The position numbers and the translations under genes are program-made. Source: Stappia indica (lineage in GTDB: Bacteria; Pseudomonadota; Alphaproteobacteria; Rhizobiales; Stappiaceae). Taken from it: DNA of 64,000 bases. The stretch is from positions 1,488,001 through 1,552,000 of the forward strand of contig NZ_MBQE01000001.1 of the NCBI RefSeq assembly GCF_001696535.1, read 5' to 3'. Every line of letters begins with the position of its first letter. Within the stretch, counting starts at the first letter, position 1. Under the pieces are notes generated by a model. It saw only the letters and a program-made list of their open reading frames with translations, ran no database searches and was not told the origin of the DNA. Below, in pieces: positions 33,843 to 45,022 of this stretch.

Positions 33843-34232
33843 TCAGGCCGCGCCGCGCATCCGGTCGATGCTGATCGGGCCGGGGCCCGCCGCGGAAAGG
33901 TACAGGAAGGCGAAGCAGTAGAGCGCCGCCAGTTCGCCGCCGTTGAGGATCGGGTAGAAGTTCTGCGGCGCATGCGCCATGAAATAGGCGACCGCCATCG
34001 TGCCGGAGGCAAGGAACGCGGCCGGCCGCGTGAACAGGCCTAGCACGATCAGCGCGCCGCAAACCAGCTCGATCAGGCCGGCCGCACCGCCCATAGTCAT
34101 CGGCGAGGCGCCCGACATCTGCGTCGGCGGCAGGCTGAGATACTTGGTCGTGCCGTGCTGCAGGAACAGCAGGCCCGCCGCGATGCGGAAGACGCTGAGA
34201 AGCGGTCCGGAATAGCTCTTGAGGAACGTCAT
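33843..34232 (-). CDS. DoxX family membrane protein
   Basis: 129 residues, four hydrophobic helices. The start SVFRIAAGLLFLQHGTTKYL has the DoxX-typical R-(I/L)-x-x-G-x-x-F-x-x-H-G-x-x-K pattern, and GLIELVCGALIVLGLFTRPA is the second family motif. Members are involved in quinone-linked redox or oxidative stress, but the role of short members is mostly unassigned. It stands alone; a repeat-rich gap follows upstream. Confidence 0.88.
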   Translation of the reverse strand: MTFLKSYSGPLLSVFRIAAGLLFLQHGTTKYLSLPPTQMSGASPMTMGGAAGLIELVCGALIVLGLFTRPAAFLASGTMAVAYFMAHAPQNFYPILNGGELAALYCFAFLYLSAAGPGPISIDRMRGAA

Positions 34233-34389
34233 TCAAGCCTCCTTCGTGCCGCGCTCCCGATTGTGGGCGCCCGCCCTGCAGACAGGTACAGGCAACGTCC
34301 CGGCGCGGCAAAACTCAGCCTAAGCCGATTTTCCCGGCAAGCGGGAGCCCCCTGACACGAATGTGAGGGGATAACCGGGGGGCACGCAC

Positions 34390-35030
34390 CCCAGACCGTC
34401 GCGCGACCTCGCGGCATTCGGCGGTCATTCCGGACGCGCGCCAGCGCAGAGCCGGGACCGGAGAGCCGAGCGCCTCACGAAGGCACTCCCGAACGACACC
34501 GCAACCGCCGTGCCTCCCCACCCCTGATCTCGCGATGCTCGTGCGGGAGGACGCAAGCAAAGGTGTGGGCCATGACACGCAGGCGGAGCGCCATGCTCCC
34601 CCTCTCCCCCCTTGAGGGGGAGATTTCGGCGCAGCCGACAGAGAGGGGCAGCGGCGCTGAAAAACGCTCTGCCCCGCGGTTCGTCCTCCCGGACGGCGCG
34701 CAGCGCCGAGCCGGGACCGGAGAGCCGAGCGCCTCACGGCCACGCTCCCGAAAGACTCCGCAACCGGCGCGCCTCCACGGTCCCCGATCTCGCGATGCTC
34801 GTCCGGGAGGACGCAAGCAAAGGTGTGGGCCATGACACGTGGGCGGAGCGTCATGCTCCCCCTCTCCCCCCTTGAGGGGGAGATGTCGGCGTCAGCCGAC
34901 AGAGGGGGGCAGCAGCAGAGGTGAAAACGCTCCGCTCTCGCGGTTCGTCTTCCCGGACGGCGCGCAGCGCCGAGCCGGGACCGGCGAGCCGAGCGCCCCA
35001 GGAAGGCACTCCCGAACGACACCAGACCCG
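34390..35030. repeat. Composite GC-rich repeat block, 260-bp period, about 2.5 copies
   Basis: The segment GGAGGACGCAAGC with its flanks occurs at about 34547-34560 and again 260 bases later. Each full unit holds (a) a run with CCGGGACCGGAGAGCCGAGC (copies near 34453, 34713 and, with one change, 34975) and (b) a hairpin-forming part with CTCCCCCTCTCCCCCCTTGA followed by its complement and a GCCGAC / GTCGGC pair (near 34600 and 34858). Related units occur at 46.5-46.9 kb and 53.9-55.0 kb. No gene is supported within it; all frames read as Arg/Pro-rich. Confidence 0.85.
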
Positions 35031-35034
35031 CCGG

Positions 35035-37704
35035 TCAGGTGGCGGAACCACGAGTGATCGTGGCAATGACTTTCTCCCGCAACGGGTGCTCGCTTCCCGG
35101 CCCGCCCAAGACCTTGATCACGTCCTTGTCGCCCGCGAAAGGCTGCAGCGCCTGCGGCATGTCGGTGCCCTCTTCCATGCCTTCTGCCAGCATGTCCGCC
35201 CACTCGGGATGCTCGATCAGCAGGTCGGCCAGGGCCGGGAACCGCTGTTCCAGGATCGTCCAGCGCGCCAGAACCTCGTGACCGACGGAGTTGCTCTCCA
35301 AATAGCCGATGACCCTGCGAAACTTGTAGGAATTCACCATCCGCTTCATGACACGCGGATTGTCTGGCAGAAATTCTGAAAACTTGAGCAGCAAGTGTTC
35401 TGCTTCCCGCGTCGTTCCCTCGGATTCGCTGTAGTTCAGGATGGTCGCCACACGATCCGTCTCCGTAGACGCTCTGGAAAGCAGAATACGAACATCCGCC
35501 TCTGAGAGCTCGTTGCCGAACTCGTCCCGAATTTCTTCACGCTTGACACGCACCTTTTCGTCGAAGATCGCAGTCGGGAGGATGCTCTTTCTCCGGTACC
35601 TCTCACCCGCTCTCGACACCCAGCTTTCGGAAGCCTCCACTGTGTCGGCCTTCATTGTCTCTGCCTCTCCAGCCAGCAAGTGTTTCCAATAATTTTGCTT
35701 CACGCCGCCCATTCCGGGAACCGGCGTCGAGACCTGAAAGATCTTCTCAAGAAACAGATAGCCGAGCGGTTGGCCGGGATTGCCGACATGGCTGGAAAAG
35801 TTCGAATAGCGTTGTTCGAAACTGGCGCGGATCCAGGCTCTATCGGCGGCCACAACATAGGTGACGTCACGGTGGCGGAAGGATGTCTGGATACCTTCCA
35901 GTAGATCGACCACATAGTCCGCATTGCAGCGGTCGAGGTCATCGATGAAGATGCAGACTGGCGCTCTTGTTGCTGCCACCAGCGCCGAAAACAGCTTCTT
36001 GACCCGCTTCAGCGGATCGCGAGACAGATCGAAGAAGAATTTCGCTCCGTCAGCCGAACCAAACACCAGCGCTCGACCAGCTAGCAAGAACGCACCAAAA
36101 GCCGCTACCAGCGACAGCGCGACCTTGAGGGCAAGATCAAACGACTTGACTACCGTCTGCACGGTTGTCGCATGATCCGGCTGCGCGACTGAGCCGGTGC
36201 CATCAGCGAGCAGAACACCCAGCGCAGGCCAAACGACAAGAGCACCAACAGCCAACAGAGCAACGATGGCCAAGACGAGTGGCCCGAGATGCATCTTCGT
36301 CCACCACCAAGCATACTTCAGCCGGAACAGAGACCAACCCCAGATGTCTCGATTTTGCCAGAGGCAACCGCTCCCGGCATCCTTCAATGCCACAATCATT
36401 GGCCACCAGGGCGGCTTGCGGCGCTCATGCTCCCACGCGTTGAAATGGACAACAATCCAGGACTTCCCCTCCTGCTCCGGCTGCCTCAGCATCGCGTCCA
36501 TCATGCGCAGAATGAACGTCTTTCCCGCCCCCCAGGGAGCGTGGAGGTGAATGGCAAAGCCGTCGCGTCCGCTAGCCTGCTTCACCTCGATCATGCGTTC
36601 GACCAATGCCCGTGCAAAGGGCCGACGGCCTAAGTGGTCATCGCCGGTCGGCTCATCCGAATGCGTCGGCACAGCGTCGGTCCGCAACACATCGCCATCG
36701 GCGAGATCATCGTCACCGGCCGGCCCACTGACGGAATCGTACTGGTCAGATGTCGCTGTTGTCTGGATGGCCGTTGGCTTCCCGTCGCGTATGCGCTCGA
36801 GATCCCGAAACACATCTTCGGCAGATCGCTCGTCGGTTACGATCCAGAATGCGTCCGGCTGGGTGGCGATGGCGATATCTACTGTCTGGCCGAAGAGACT
36901 GCGCGGCTCTGCATTGAGGGAGTTGGGCAGTATCGCGCGATACCAGTCGATGATCAGCCGCCAAGGACCGCTTTTGACTTCGTCCCGTGCTGCAAAACGG
37001 TCGAATGGCTCGCGGACCCAAGGAGGAAAATTCGCGCGGTAGGAAGCCTTCCCTCGAACATCCATAAGCCAAAGCGGCTCATCGATCAGATCGTCTATCG
37101 TGACATACTCAAGTAACCGTAGGCAATCTTCTGAAACCGCGCGCCAGCTGGTGGTGTCGTCGGCGTCGCCACCTGCGTGAACTACGACAGCGGCGGTGGA
37201 GGCACTTGTAGCGGCTCTGACAGAGGAGGCGGCGCGTGCAATGACATCTGCTCCAGCGGAGGTTCTTGTGGAGGCTCTGGCGGCGGAGGCAGCGGCAGCA
37301 GCGGCTCTGGCGAAAGGAATAGCGGAAGCGTAGTTAGCGGCCGTGGCTGCGGCTTTCGCAGCGGCGGAGACGGCAGTGCGTATTTCGCTGCGCGGATATA
37401 TGAGCACGAGCCTCGAAATGAAACTCGCCCTGAAAACCTGCAGAATCAGGTTCTGCTTCAGGTCTGCATCGAAGCCTTGATCCGGATCTTCATGGACCTG
37501 GAACACCAGCGGAAACACCCGCAGCGCTGCCCGCACGGCGATCACCTGCGCCCACTCGGCCGGCTTGTCCGCCAGCCACGCTTCCAGTGCTTCCGGGCTG
37601 TCGATCTCCGGCCGTTCGTCTCTGTCCGCCAAGCCTGCCCCCGCAGTGCCGCGCCGCAGCGCGTTCCCCAGCGCCAGTCTGACGGGAGCCTCAAAAAACA
37701 ACAA
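35035..37704 (-). CDS. KAP-family P-loop NTPase with two membrane helices
   Basis: 889 residues from a TTG at 37704 (weak AGAGG upstream). An N-terminal domain of unknown type contains an Ala-rich stretch at about 111-178. The KAP NTPase follows: Walker A APWGAGKTFI at 389-398, two membrane helices inserted after it (about 473-500 and 525-547), and Walker B VCIFIDDLDRC at 583-593, which is the KAP hallmark. The C-terminal ~290 residues are helical. KAP NTPases are membrane-associated and sporadically distributed; some bacterial members lie in defence loci. The gene follows the DUF930 gene by 22 bases on the same strand and is itself followed by repeats. Its role is unknown. Confidence 0.85.
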   Translation of the reverse strand: MLFFEAPVRLALGNALRRGTAGAGLADRDERPEIDSPEALEAWLADKPAEWAQVIAVRAALRVFPLVFQVHEDPDQGFDADLKQNLILQVFRASFISRLVLIYPRSEIRTAVSAAAKAAATAANYASAIPFARAAAAAASAARASTRTSAGADVIARAASSVRAATSASTAAVVVHAGGDADDTTSWRAVSEDCLRLLEYVTIDDLIDEPLWLMDVRGKASYRANFPPWVREPFDRFAARDEVKSGPWRLIIDWYRAILPNSLNAEPRSLFGQTVDIAIATQPDAFWIVTDERSAEDVFRDLERIRDGKPTAIQTTATSDQYDSVSGPAGDDDLADGDVLRTDAVPTHSDEPTGDDHLGRRPFARALVERMIEVKQASGRDGFAIHLHAPWGAGKTFILRMMDAMLRQPEQEGKSWIVVHFNAWEHERRKPPWWPMIVALKDAGSGCLWQNRDIWGWSLFRLKYAWWWTKMHLGPLVLAIVALLAVGALVVWPALGVLLADGTGSVAQPDHATTVQTVVKSFDLALKVALSLVAAFGAFLLAGRALVFGSADGAKFFFDLSRDPLKRVKKLFSALVAATRAPVCIFIDDLDRCNADYVVDLLEGIQTSFRHRDVTYVVAADRAWIRASFEQRYSNFSSHVGNPGQPLGYLFLEKIFQVSTPVPGMGGVKQNYWKHLLAGEAETMKADTVEASESWVSRAGERYRRKSILPTAIFDEKVRVKREEIRDEFGNELSEADVRILLSRASTETDRVATILNYSESEGTTREAEHLLLKFSEFLPDNPRVMKRMVNSYKFRRVIGYLESNSVGHEVLARWTILEQRFPALADLLIEHPEWADMLAEGMEEGTDMPQALQPFAGDKDVIKVLGGPGSEHPLREKVIATITRGSAT

Positions 37705-37726
37705 CCTCTTTTCAGGGGCTTGAGGC

Positions 37727-39214
37727 TCAGTTGCCGGGGAAGCCGCGGGCCGACCATTCCGAGCGCGGGACCGGTGCGCCTACGCGGAAGGTGAAGCTTT
37801 CCACCCGCGTCACCTGCGTGTTCAGCTCGCAGCGGAAGGCGAGGTCGTACCACTGTCCGCCGGCGCGGAAGGCCGCCCGTCGCGGCTGCAGCACCGTGCC
37901 GCTTTCCAGCCGGAACGAGGGCAGGAGATCGGGCTGATAGGGCGGCGTTGCCGTGCGCAACTGCGCCCGCAGCTCGGTCATGCACAGGAGATCGACGCGC
38001 GCGGCCTGCGGCATGCCGTTCATCGCCGTGCGCATGCGCGGATCGTCGGAAATGTCGCGCGAGAACAGGCGGGTTGCCGTGGTGCCGCCGGCCAGCTCGC
38101 CCTCGCCGCCCCCGCCGCTCGGCCGGGCAAAGCTCAGCCCGCCGGAGCCCGGCGTGGTCGCGGCAATCGCCCGCGCCACCGCCTCGGCCTCCGATTGCGG
38201 ATCGGCACGGGAGCCTGCAAACAGCGGGATGTCCGCCGGCTTTGCCCGCGGCACGGCCGTCCCGCCCGCCGGCACGCCGGCCCCTTCCGTCGGCGCGGCC
38301 AGCACGTCGAGATCGCTCGGTCCTTGCGTCTCCGCCTCGCTCGGGTCGGTCAGCGCCGCCACTTCCGTCTCCGCCTCGCTCTCGGCGTCCGGCTCGCTTT
38401 CGGGTGCGGCTTCGGGAGCAGCGGCGCCCTCCTGCGGCGTGCCCTCTTCCACAGCGCCCGGCGTCTCGGCCGCAAGCTCCTCGGCAGCGCCCGTCTCGCC
38501 GCTGTCCGCGGTTCCCTCGCTCTCCGCCTCGCCGGGACCTTGCTGCGCGCTCTCGCCTTCGGCCTCGCCCGCGGGCTGGTCCTGCCCCTCCGCGCTGGCG
38601 GACGTCTCGTGCGCCTCTTGCGGGGCGGTCTCAGTCGGCTCGTCCAGGCTTTCGCGCAAGGCAATCTCGCCGGCCTGGTCCTCGCTGCCGCTGTCCTCCT
38701 CGGCAAACTCCGTCACCGGCATCAGCACGCGCGGCACCGCCGCCTCGGCGGCTGCCTCCGGCGTTTCCGGTGTCTCTTCAGGCGTCTCTTCTTCTGACGC
38801 AGGCGGCGGAGGGGGTGGCGGAGGCGGCGCGGCCTGCGCCTCCTCTTCCGGCGTTTCCTCTTCTTTCGGCGGCGGGGGCGGCGGTGCGGGCGGCTCGGCC
38901 TGCTCTTCCGCCTGCTCCTCGGCTGCGGGCGGCTCGATCAGCACCACCTCGATCGGCTCGTCGACGGTCGGCGGCAGCGCGCGCACCGCGCCGGGGCCGA
39001 AGAACACCAGCCAGGCGGCAACGCCGTGCAGCAGCAGCGACAGGGCAAGACCCGCCCCGATTCGCCGCCGCAAGCCGGTTCCGCGCGCCCCAGCATCCGC
39101 CATCTCGCCAGCAGCGCTTTCGGCAACGGGATCGGGCGCGACCTGCGGCAGGTCCTGCGACGCGGGCACGGCTTCGCCCCGCCGCTCGCCCGCCCGCTCG
39201 CTGACGGGTGACAA
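37727..39214 (-). CDS. DUF930 domain protein with TonB/TolA-like layout
   Basis: 495 residues from ATG 39214. A cytoplasmic segment is followed by one membrane helix at about 52-75 (GAGLALSLLLHGVAAWLVFF), the S-x-x-x-H pattern seen in TonB/TolA anchors. A very long Pro/Glu/Ala-rich linker comes next (about 100-360). The C-terminal DUF930 domain (about 400-495) has LLCMTELRAQL, GQWYDLAFRCEL with paired cysteines, and VESFTFRVGAPVPRSEW. DUF930 proteins are common in the Hyphomicrobiales and of unknown function; a periplasm-spanning role is inferred from the layout. The composition of the linker makes all opposite-strand frames open and misleading. Confidence 0.85.
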   Translation of the reverse strand: MSPVSERAGERRGEAVPASQDLPQVAPDPVAESAAGEMADAGARGTGLRRRIGAGLALSLLLHGVAAWLVFFGPGAVRALPPTVDEPIEVVLIEPPAAEEQAEEQAEPPAPPPPPPKEEETPEEEAQAAPPPPPPPPPASEEETPEETPETPEAAAEAAVPRVLMPVTEFAEEDSGSEDQAGEIALRESLDEPTETAPQEAHETSASAEGQDQPAGEAEGESAQQGPGEAESEGTADSGETGAAEELAAETPGAVEEGTPQEGAAAPEAAPESEPDAESEAETEVAALTDPSEAETQGPSDLDVLAAPTEGAGVPAGGTAVPRAKPADIPLFAGSRADPQSEAEAVARAIAATTPGSGGLSFARPSGGGGEGELAGGTTATRLFSRDISDDPRMRTAMNGMPQAARVDLLCMTELRAQLRTATPPYQPDLLPSFRLESGTVLQPRRAAFRAGGQWYDLAFRCELNTQVTRVESFTFRVGAPVPRSEWSARGFPGN

Positions 39215-39536
39215 GGACGTGAAACCCGGCTCCTGCTTGTCGATTGGCTGTCTCAGGGTCAGGCCCCGTCGCTCCGTTCGGTGTGGTCGGGCCGCGTGTG
39301 TCGTGCGCCCGCTGCTACGCCTACCCCAGCTTCTGGGAAAAAGGGAGGCCGCACCTTACCGCAGCACGTATCTCGCGCATGCGTGATCGTCGCTCTCCCG
39401 CCTCATGCCTGGCGAGGGTGCCAATGGGTACCGGGTCGCGCTTCGCTTGCCCGGGATGACCTCCGAGAGGGGCGCCGGCCGGGCCTCCTGCTCCCCTCTC
39501 CCCGCTCTCCATCATGCCGGAAAGCGCAAGCCCGCC
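39215..39536. other. Intergenic region with one dispersed-repeat unit
   Basis: About 320 bases between DUF930 and the rpoD terminator. It includes a copy of the 'GGGTCGCGCTTCGCTTGCCC' family (39436-39460), the reverse complement of units found near 54030. No gene supported. Confidence 0.55.
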
Positions 39537-39569
39537 AAAAACACAGGGCCCGGCGTTGCCGCCGGGCCC
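39537..39569 (-). terminator. Intrinsic terminator of rpoD
   Basis: A 10-bp perfect stem (GGGCCCGGCG at 39546-39555 with CGCCGGGCCC at 39560-39569), 4-base loop. On the minus strand it is followed four bases later by a TTTTT run (39541-39537). Confidence 0.8.
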
Positions 39570-39604
39570 CGAAAAATGCCTGAGCCCTGGCTCCGCCAGC
39601 GTCC

Positions 39605-41653
<2,049 letters not shown>

Positions 41654-41903
41654 GGTTGTCTCCGGCCCCGCCGGCCCTTGGGCCTGGCGCTGTCGTTCGT
41701 GTCACGCTCGATGCCCGCCACGCGGGCCCGGTTTCCGCTTTCCGCGCCTCAGGGCGCCGTGAAAGCCGGAGGACCGGCTGATTCATTTTCGCGGCTGTCT
41801 ACCGGATCCCTTTCCGGCCAAGACCTTGCGGCCAAACGGATCCTCCCCCCGCGACGCGCCGCCACGCCGGCCGGGACAGAATGTCAGTCTTAGTCGCTGT
41901 CCG

Positions 41904-41918
41904 TTAAGTGCCACTTAA
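41904..41918. promoter_or_regulatory. CtrA-type site TTAA-N7-TTAA within a 17-bp palindrome
   Basis: GTTAAGTGCCACTTAAC at 41903-41919 is a perfect palindrome around one central base and contains TTAA-GTGCCAC-TTAA, the exact spacing of the full CtrA box of alphaproteobacteria. It lies about 250 bases upstream of rpoD, in the rpoD-dnaG gap (41654-42213), which otherwise shows no gene. Confidence 0.65.
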
Positions 41919-42213
41919 CCCTGCAACCCGGTTCGACAAGACTCGACCCCGGATACGGCCGGCACGCACAAGGCTCCGGCCATCCGGCTCCGCACGGGAT
42001 ATCGGCAGGCAAGGTGATTTCGGGCCGCCGTGTCGGCTCCTGTCATGTCTTGCGACCTCTTGTCTCCTGGACCGGGTCTGCATGACGGGCCTGTCGCGGC
42101 TCTGGATGCTGCCTGAGTTGCTTATGTAGCGCAAAGGTCCGGATTCGCAAGAGTGATTCGTTGGCCGTCAACCAAAGAGGCGGCGGGATCCACAGCCGCA
42201 AACGCCCCTAGCG

Positions 42214-44301
42214 TCATCCGCCGGCGCCGGCGATCGCACCCTGCCCCATTGCCGCGCGGGCGCGCGCCGCAGCTCCCGCCGGCGTGGAGGAGACCGGCCG
42301 GGCCGAGCGGAAGACCTTGCCCCGTTCCGCGATCTCCTGCTCGTCGCGGGCGCATTCCTCGCGCCGGCGGGCAAGATCCTGCGAATGGGCGCGGATGCGC
42401 TCCCAGTCCGCCTCGTCCAACCCGTCGCCGAGCGCGGCCAGCTCGGCTTCGAGATCCTGCTCCAGCGCGCGCAGCTCCAGCACGTCGAGATAGTGGCAGA
42501 ACAGGTCCTCGATGAAATCCGCCGGCGGCTCGTGCCGCAGGATCGGCAGCCGCTGCAACAGGTCGTGGAAGCGGGCGACCATGCGCTGCCCCCCACCGGC
42601 ACCACCGCCTCCGGGGGCCCCGGCCTCCTCGGGTCCGTCCAGCGCCTCCGACAGGATCTGGAAGAAGCGCGTGTCCAGCGTCTCGAAGAACCCGCTCACC
42701 GGCACGTCCTGCAGCTCGGTCGCGATCCGGCACAGCTCGTCGCGGAAGCGCGCATGCAGCACGTCGCCGAACTGCGCCTGCGCCAGCCGCTCCACGTGCC
42801 GCTCCAGCAGCTCGGGATATTTCAGGCACAGTCCGCACAGCATCCGCTCGTGGCCGAACATCGAGCTGCCCGGCAGGTCGGAGCCGCGCGCCTGGCCGGA
42901 CGGCGCCTTCTGGAACGCATTCCCCTGGCCGAAGTTCTGGCCGCCGCCTTGCCCGAAACCCTGGCCGCCCTGCGCCCCGCCCTGGCCGAAATTCTGGCCC
43001 CGCGCGGCCCGCGCCTGCTGATAGAACAGGTTGGACAGCCGCAGCCGGATGTCGAGCTGGTAGCCGCGCCGCACCCGCTCGTCGGCAATGGTGCGCACCA
43101 GCTCCTCGAGGCTCTTTTCCAGCGCCGCGCGGCGCTCCGGCGTGTCGATGCGCGCCGCGTCCACCTCGCGCGACCACAGCACGTCGATCAGCGGCTGCGA
43201 GCCCGCCAGTTCCTTGGTGAAGGCGGCAAGCCCTCCGTCGGCGATCAGGTCGTCCGGATCCTTGCCGTCGGGCAGGAAGACGAAGCCGAACGAGTGGCCG
43301 CTGCGCAGGCCCGGCAGGATGCGGTCGACCGCCCGGTGCGCGGCCGAGGTGCCGGCGGCATCGCCGTCGAAGCAGATCACCGGCTCGGGCGCCAGCCGCC
43401 ACAGCCGGGCGACCTGCTCCTCGGTAAAGGCCGTGCCGAGCGCCGCGACCACATTGCCCATGCCCGCCTGGGCGATGGCGATGGCGTCCATGTAGCCTTC
43501 CACCACCACCGCCTGGCCGGTGCGGTGGGCGGGCTCGCGCGCCCGGTGGAAGTTGAAGACCATCATGCCCTTGTGGAAGAGCGGGGTCTCGGGCGAGTTG
43601 AGATATTTCGGCTGCCCGTCCGGATCGAGCGTGCGCCCGCCGAAGGCGATCACCCGGCCGCGCTCGTCCTGGATCGGGATCATCAGCCGGTTGCGGAAGC
43701 GGTCGTAGGTCGGCCGCCCGTCGTCCGGGCGGATCACCAGCCCCGCCTCGACCATCGAGGCCTCGTCGACGCCCTTGCCGATCAGATGGCGCTTCAGGGC
43801 GTCGCGCCCGTTCGGCGCAAAGCCGATGCGGAACTCGCGCACCGTTTCCGGGCGCAGGCGGCGGCGGGAGATATAGTCGCGTGCCTGCTCGCCGCCGCTC
43901 ATCGCCAGCGCATCCTGGAAGAACCGCGCCGCCATCTCGCAGATTTCGGCAAGGCTGGCGCGCTCGGCCGCCCTCGCGGCCGCCTGCGGATCGGGGGCGG
44001 GCAGCGCGACGCCCGCCTGCTCGGCCAGCCGCTCCACCGCCTCGGGAAAGGACAGGCCCTCCGTCTCGGTCAGGAAGCGGAAATGGTCGCCAGAGGCGCC
44101 GCAGCCGAAGCACTTGTAGCGGTTGCGCCGGTCGTCGACATGGAAGCTCGGGGACTTTTCCTGGTGGAACGGGCAGCAGGCCCAGTAGTCGCCGCGCGCC
44201 GGCTGCGACTTGCGCCGGTCCCAGCTCACCCGCCGCGCGACGAGCTCCGACAACGGCACTCGAGCGCGAATCTCATCGAGGAGACCGGGTGAAAAACGCA
44301 T
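42214..44301 (-). CDS. dnaG: DNA primase (DnaG)
   Basis: 695 residues from ATG 44301 (MRFSPGLLDEIRARVPLSEL). The CHC2 zinc finger is complete: CCPFHQEKSPSFHVDDRRNR then KCFGCGASGDHF (about 42-72). The TOPRIM catalytic core has VVVEGYMDAIAIAQAG and the acidic CFDGDAAG. The C-terminal helicase-binding domain follows. It makes the RNA primers for replication forks. Odd: a Gly/Gln/Phe-rich tract of ~35 residues (NFGQGG, GFGQGGGQNFGQG) sits between the core and the C-terminal domain. The protein is somewhat long for the family. It precedes rpoD in the same direction, the familiar dnaG-rpoD order. Confidence 0.97.
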   Translation of the reverse strand: MRFSPGLLDEIRARVPLSELVARRVSWDRRKSQPARGDYWACCPFHQEKSPSFHVDDRRNRYKCFGCGASGDHFRFLTETEGLSFPEAVERLAEQAGVALPAPDPQAAARAAERASLAEICEMAARFFQDALAMSGGEQARDYISRRRLRPETVREFRIGFAPNGRDALKRHLIGKGVDEASMVEAGLVIRPDDGRPTYDRFRNRLMIPIQDERGRVIAFGGRTLDPDGQPKYLNSPETPLFHKGMMVFNFHRAREPAHRTGQAVVVEGYMDAIAIAQAGMGNVVAALGTAFTEEQVARLWRLAPEPVICFDGDAAGTSAAHRAVDRILPGLRSGHSFGFVFLPDGKDPDDLIADGGLAAFTKELAGSQPLIDVLWSREVDAARIDTPERRAALEKSLEELVRTIADERVRRGYQLDIRLRLSNLFYQQARAARGQNFGQGGAQGGQGFGQGGGQNFGQGNAFQKAPSGQARGSDLPGSSMFGHERMLCGLCLKYPELLERHVERLAQAQFGDVLHARFRDELCRIATELQDVPVSGFFETLDTRFFQILSEALDGPEEAGAPGGGGAGGGQRMVARFHDLLQRLPILRHEPPADFIEDLFCHYLDVLELRALEQDLEAELAALGDGLDEADWERIRAHSQDLARRREECARDEQEIAERGKVFRSARPVSSTPAGAAARARAAMGQGAIAGAGG

Positions 44302-44444
44302 GGGCTTGCAGGCCTTCGAGACAGGAAAAGGTGCCGGCGCGCGGCCCCGGAGCGGGGCGGCTGCACCAGCCTTCATCATCAAGGTAGGACAGAGCGGGGA
44401 GAAATTCCACAACCCTGGAACAGGTCGGCCCGGATCGGGTCGGC

Positions 44445-44900
44445 CTACTCGCTGCGCAGCAGGTCCTTCACCACGCAGCTGGCGCGCACGAAGTCCATCT
44501 GCCCCGGATAGCGCTCCTTGAGCGCGCTCATGCAGCGGCCCATGTCGCGAAGGCCCCGCGCGTTGATGTCGCGCACCACGTCCTCGCAGGCATTCTGCAT
44601 CGCCCGCTCGTCGAACTGGCGCGGCAGGAACTCGTGGATCACCGCCATTTCCTCGCGCTCCTGGGAGGCGAGCTCGAGCTGGCCGGCCTCCTCGAAGTCG
44701 CGCACCGAGCTCTCACGCTGGCGCAGCATCTTGTTGAGGATCTCGCGGATCTCCGCGTCCGGCACCACGTCGTGGCCCAGCTCGCGCGAGCGCGCATCGC
44801 GGTCCTTGATCGCCGCCAGCATCAGCCGCAGCGTCGCCGCCCGGCGCTTGTCGTCGCTCTCCACGGCGTCTTGCAACGCCGCATCGATACGTTCACGCAT
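44445..44900 (-). CDS. GatB/YqeY domain protein
   Basis: 151 residues from ATG 44900, the normal size for the YqeY family. It begins MRERIDAALQDAVESDDKRR then ATLRLMLAAIKDRD, with the conserved EIREILNKMLRQRESSVRDF helix and the C-terminal LRDMGRCMSALKERYPGQMD followed by a short tail, as in stand-alone relatives of the tRNA-binding tail of GatB. The function of stand-alone YqeY proteins is unproven. It lies upstream of dnaG (143-base gap, same strand), a conserved dnaG-yqeY-carA arrangement in alphaproteobacteria, and is divergent from carA. Confidence 0.93.
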   Translation of the reverse strand: MRERIDAALQDAVESDDKRRAATLRLMLAAIKDRDARSRELGHDVVPDAEIREILNKMLRQRESSVRDFEEAGQLELASQEREEMAVIHEFLPRQFDERAMQNACEDVVRDINARGLRDMGRCMSALKERYPGQMDFVRASCVVKDLLRSE

Positions 44901-44990
44901 GATCTGCCCTGCCGTTTGCCCGGGTCGGAAGCGCGGAAACTTTGCTCAAAGCTTCGGCTCCACTGCCGGACACCTCGTCCATCACGTTGA

Positions 44991-45013
44991 TTTACAAGGA
45001 TTATTTTTGTAAA
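44991..45013. promoter_or_regulatory. AT-rich inverted repeat between yqeY and carA
   Basis: TTTACAA (44991-44997) and TTGTAAA (45007-45013) are exact complements 9 bases apart, ten bases upstream of the carA -35 element. The position suits a regulator of carA or of both divergent genes. Confidence 0.55.
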
Positions 45014-45022
45014 GTCTGTCGG

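Noticed and set aside
37177-37794. A Gly/Ser/Cys-rich plus-strand frame that begins like a keratin-type protein
   Set aside because: It is the complement of the Ala-rich tract in the KAP gene; no independent support.
37953-39386. Serine/alanine-rich plus-strand frames opposite the DUF930 gene
   Set aside because: They are produced by the Pro/Glu-rich linker codons read backwards; the minus-strand frame has a membrane anchor and a recognised C-terminal domain.
42385-44292. Long plus-strand open frames opposite dnaG and rpoD (42385-44292, 39647-41893)
   Set aside because: Shadow frames of two essential, well-recognised genes with no ribosome site or motif.
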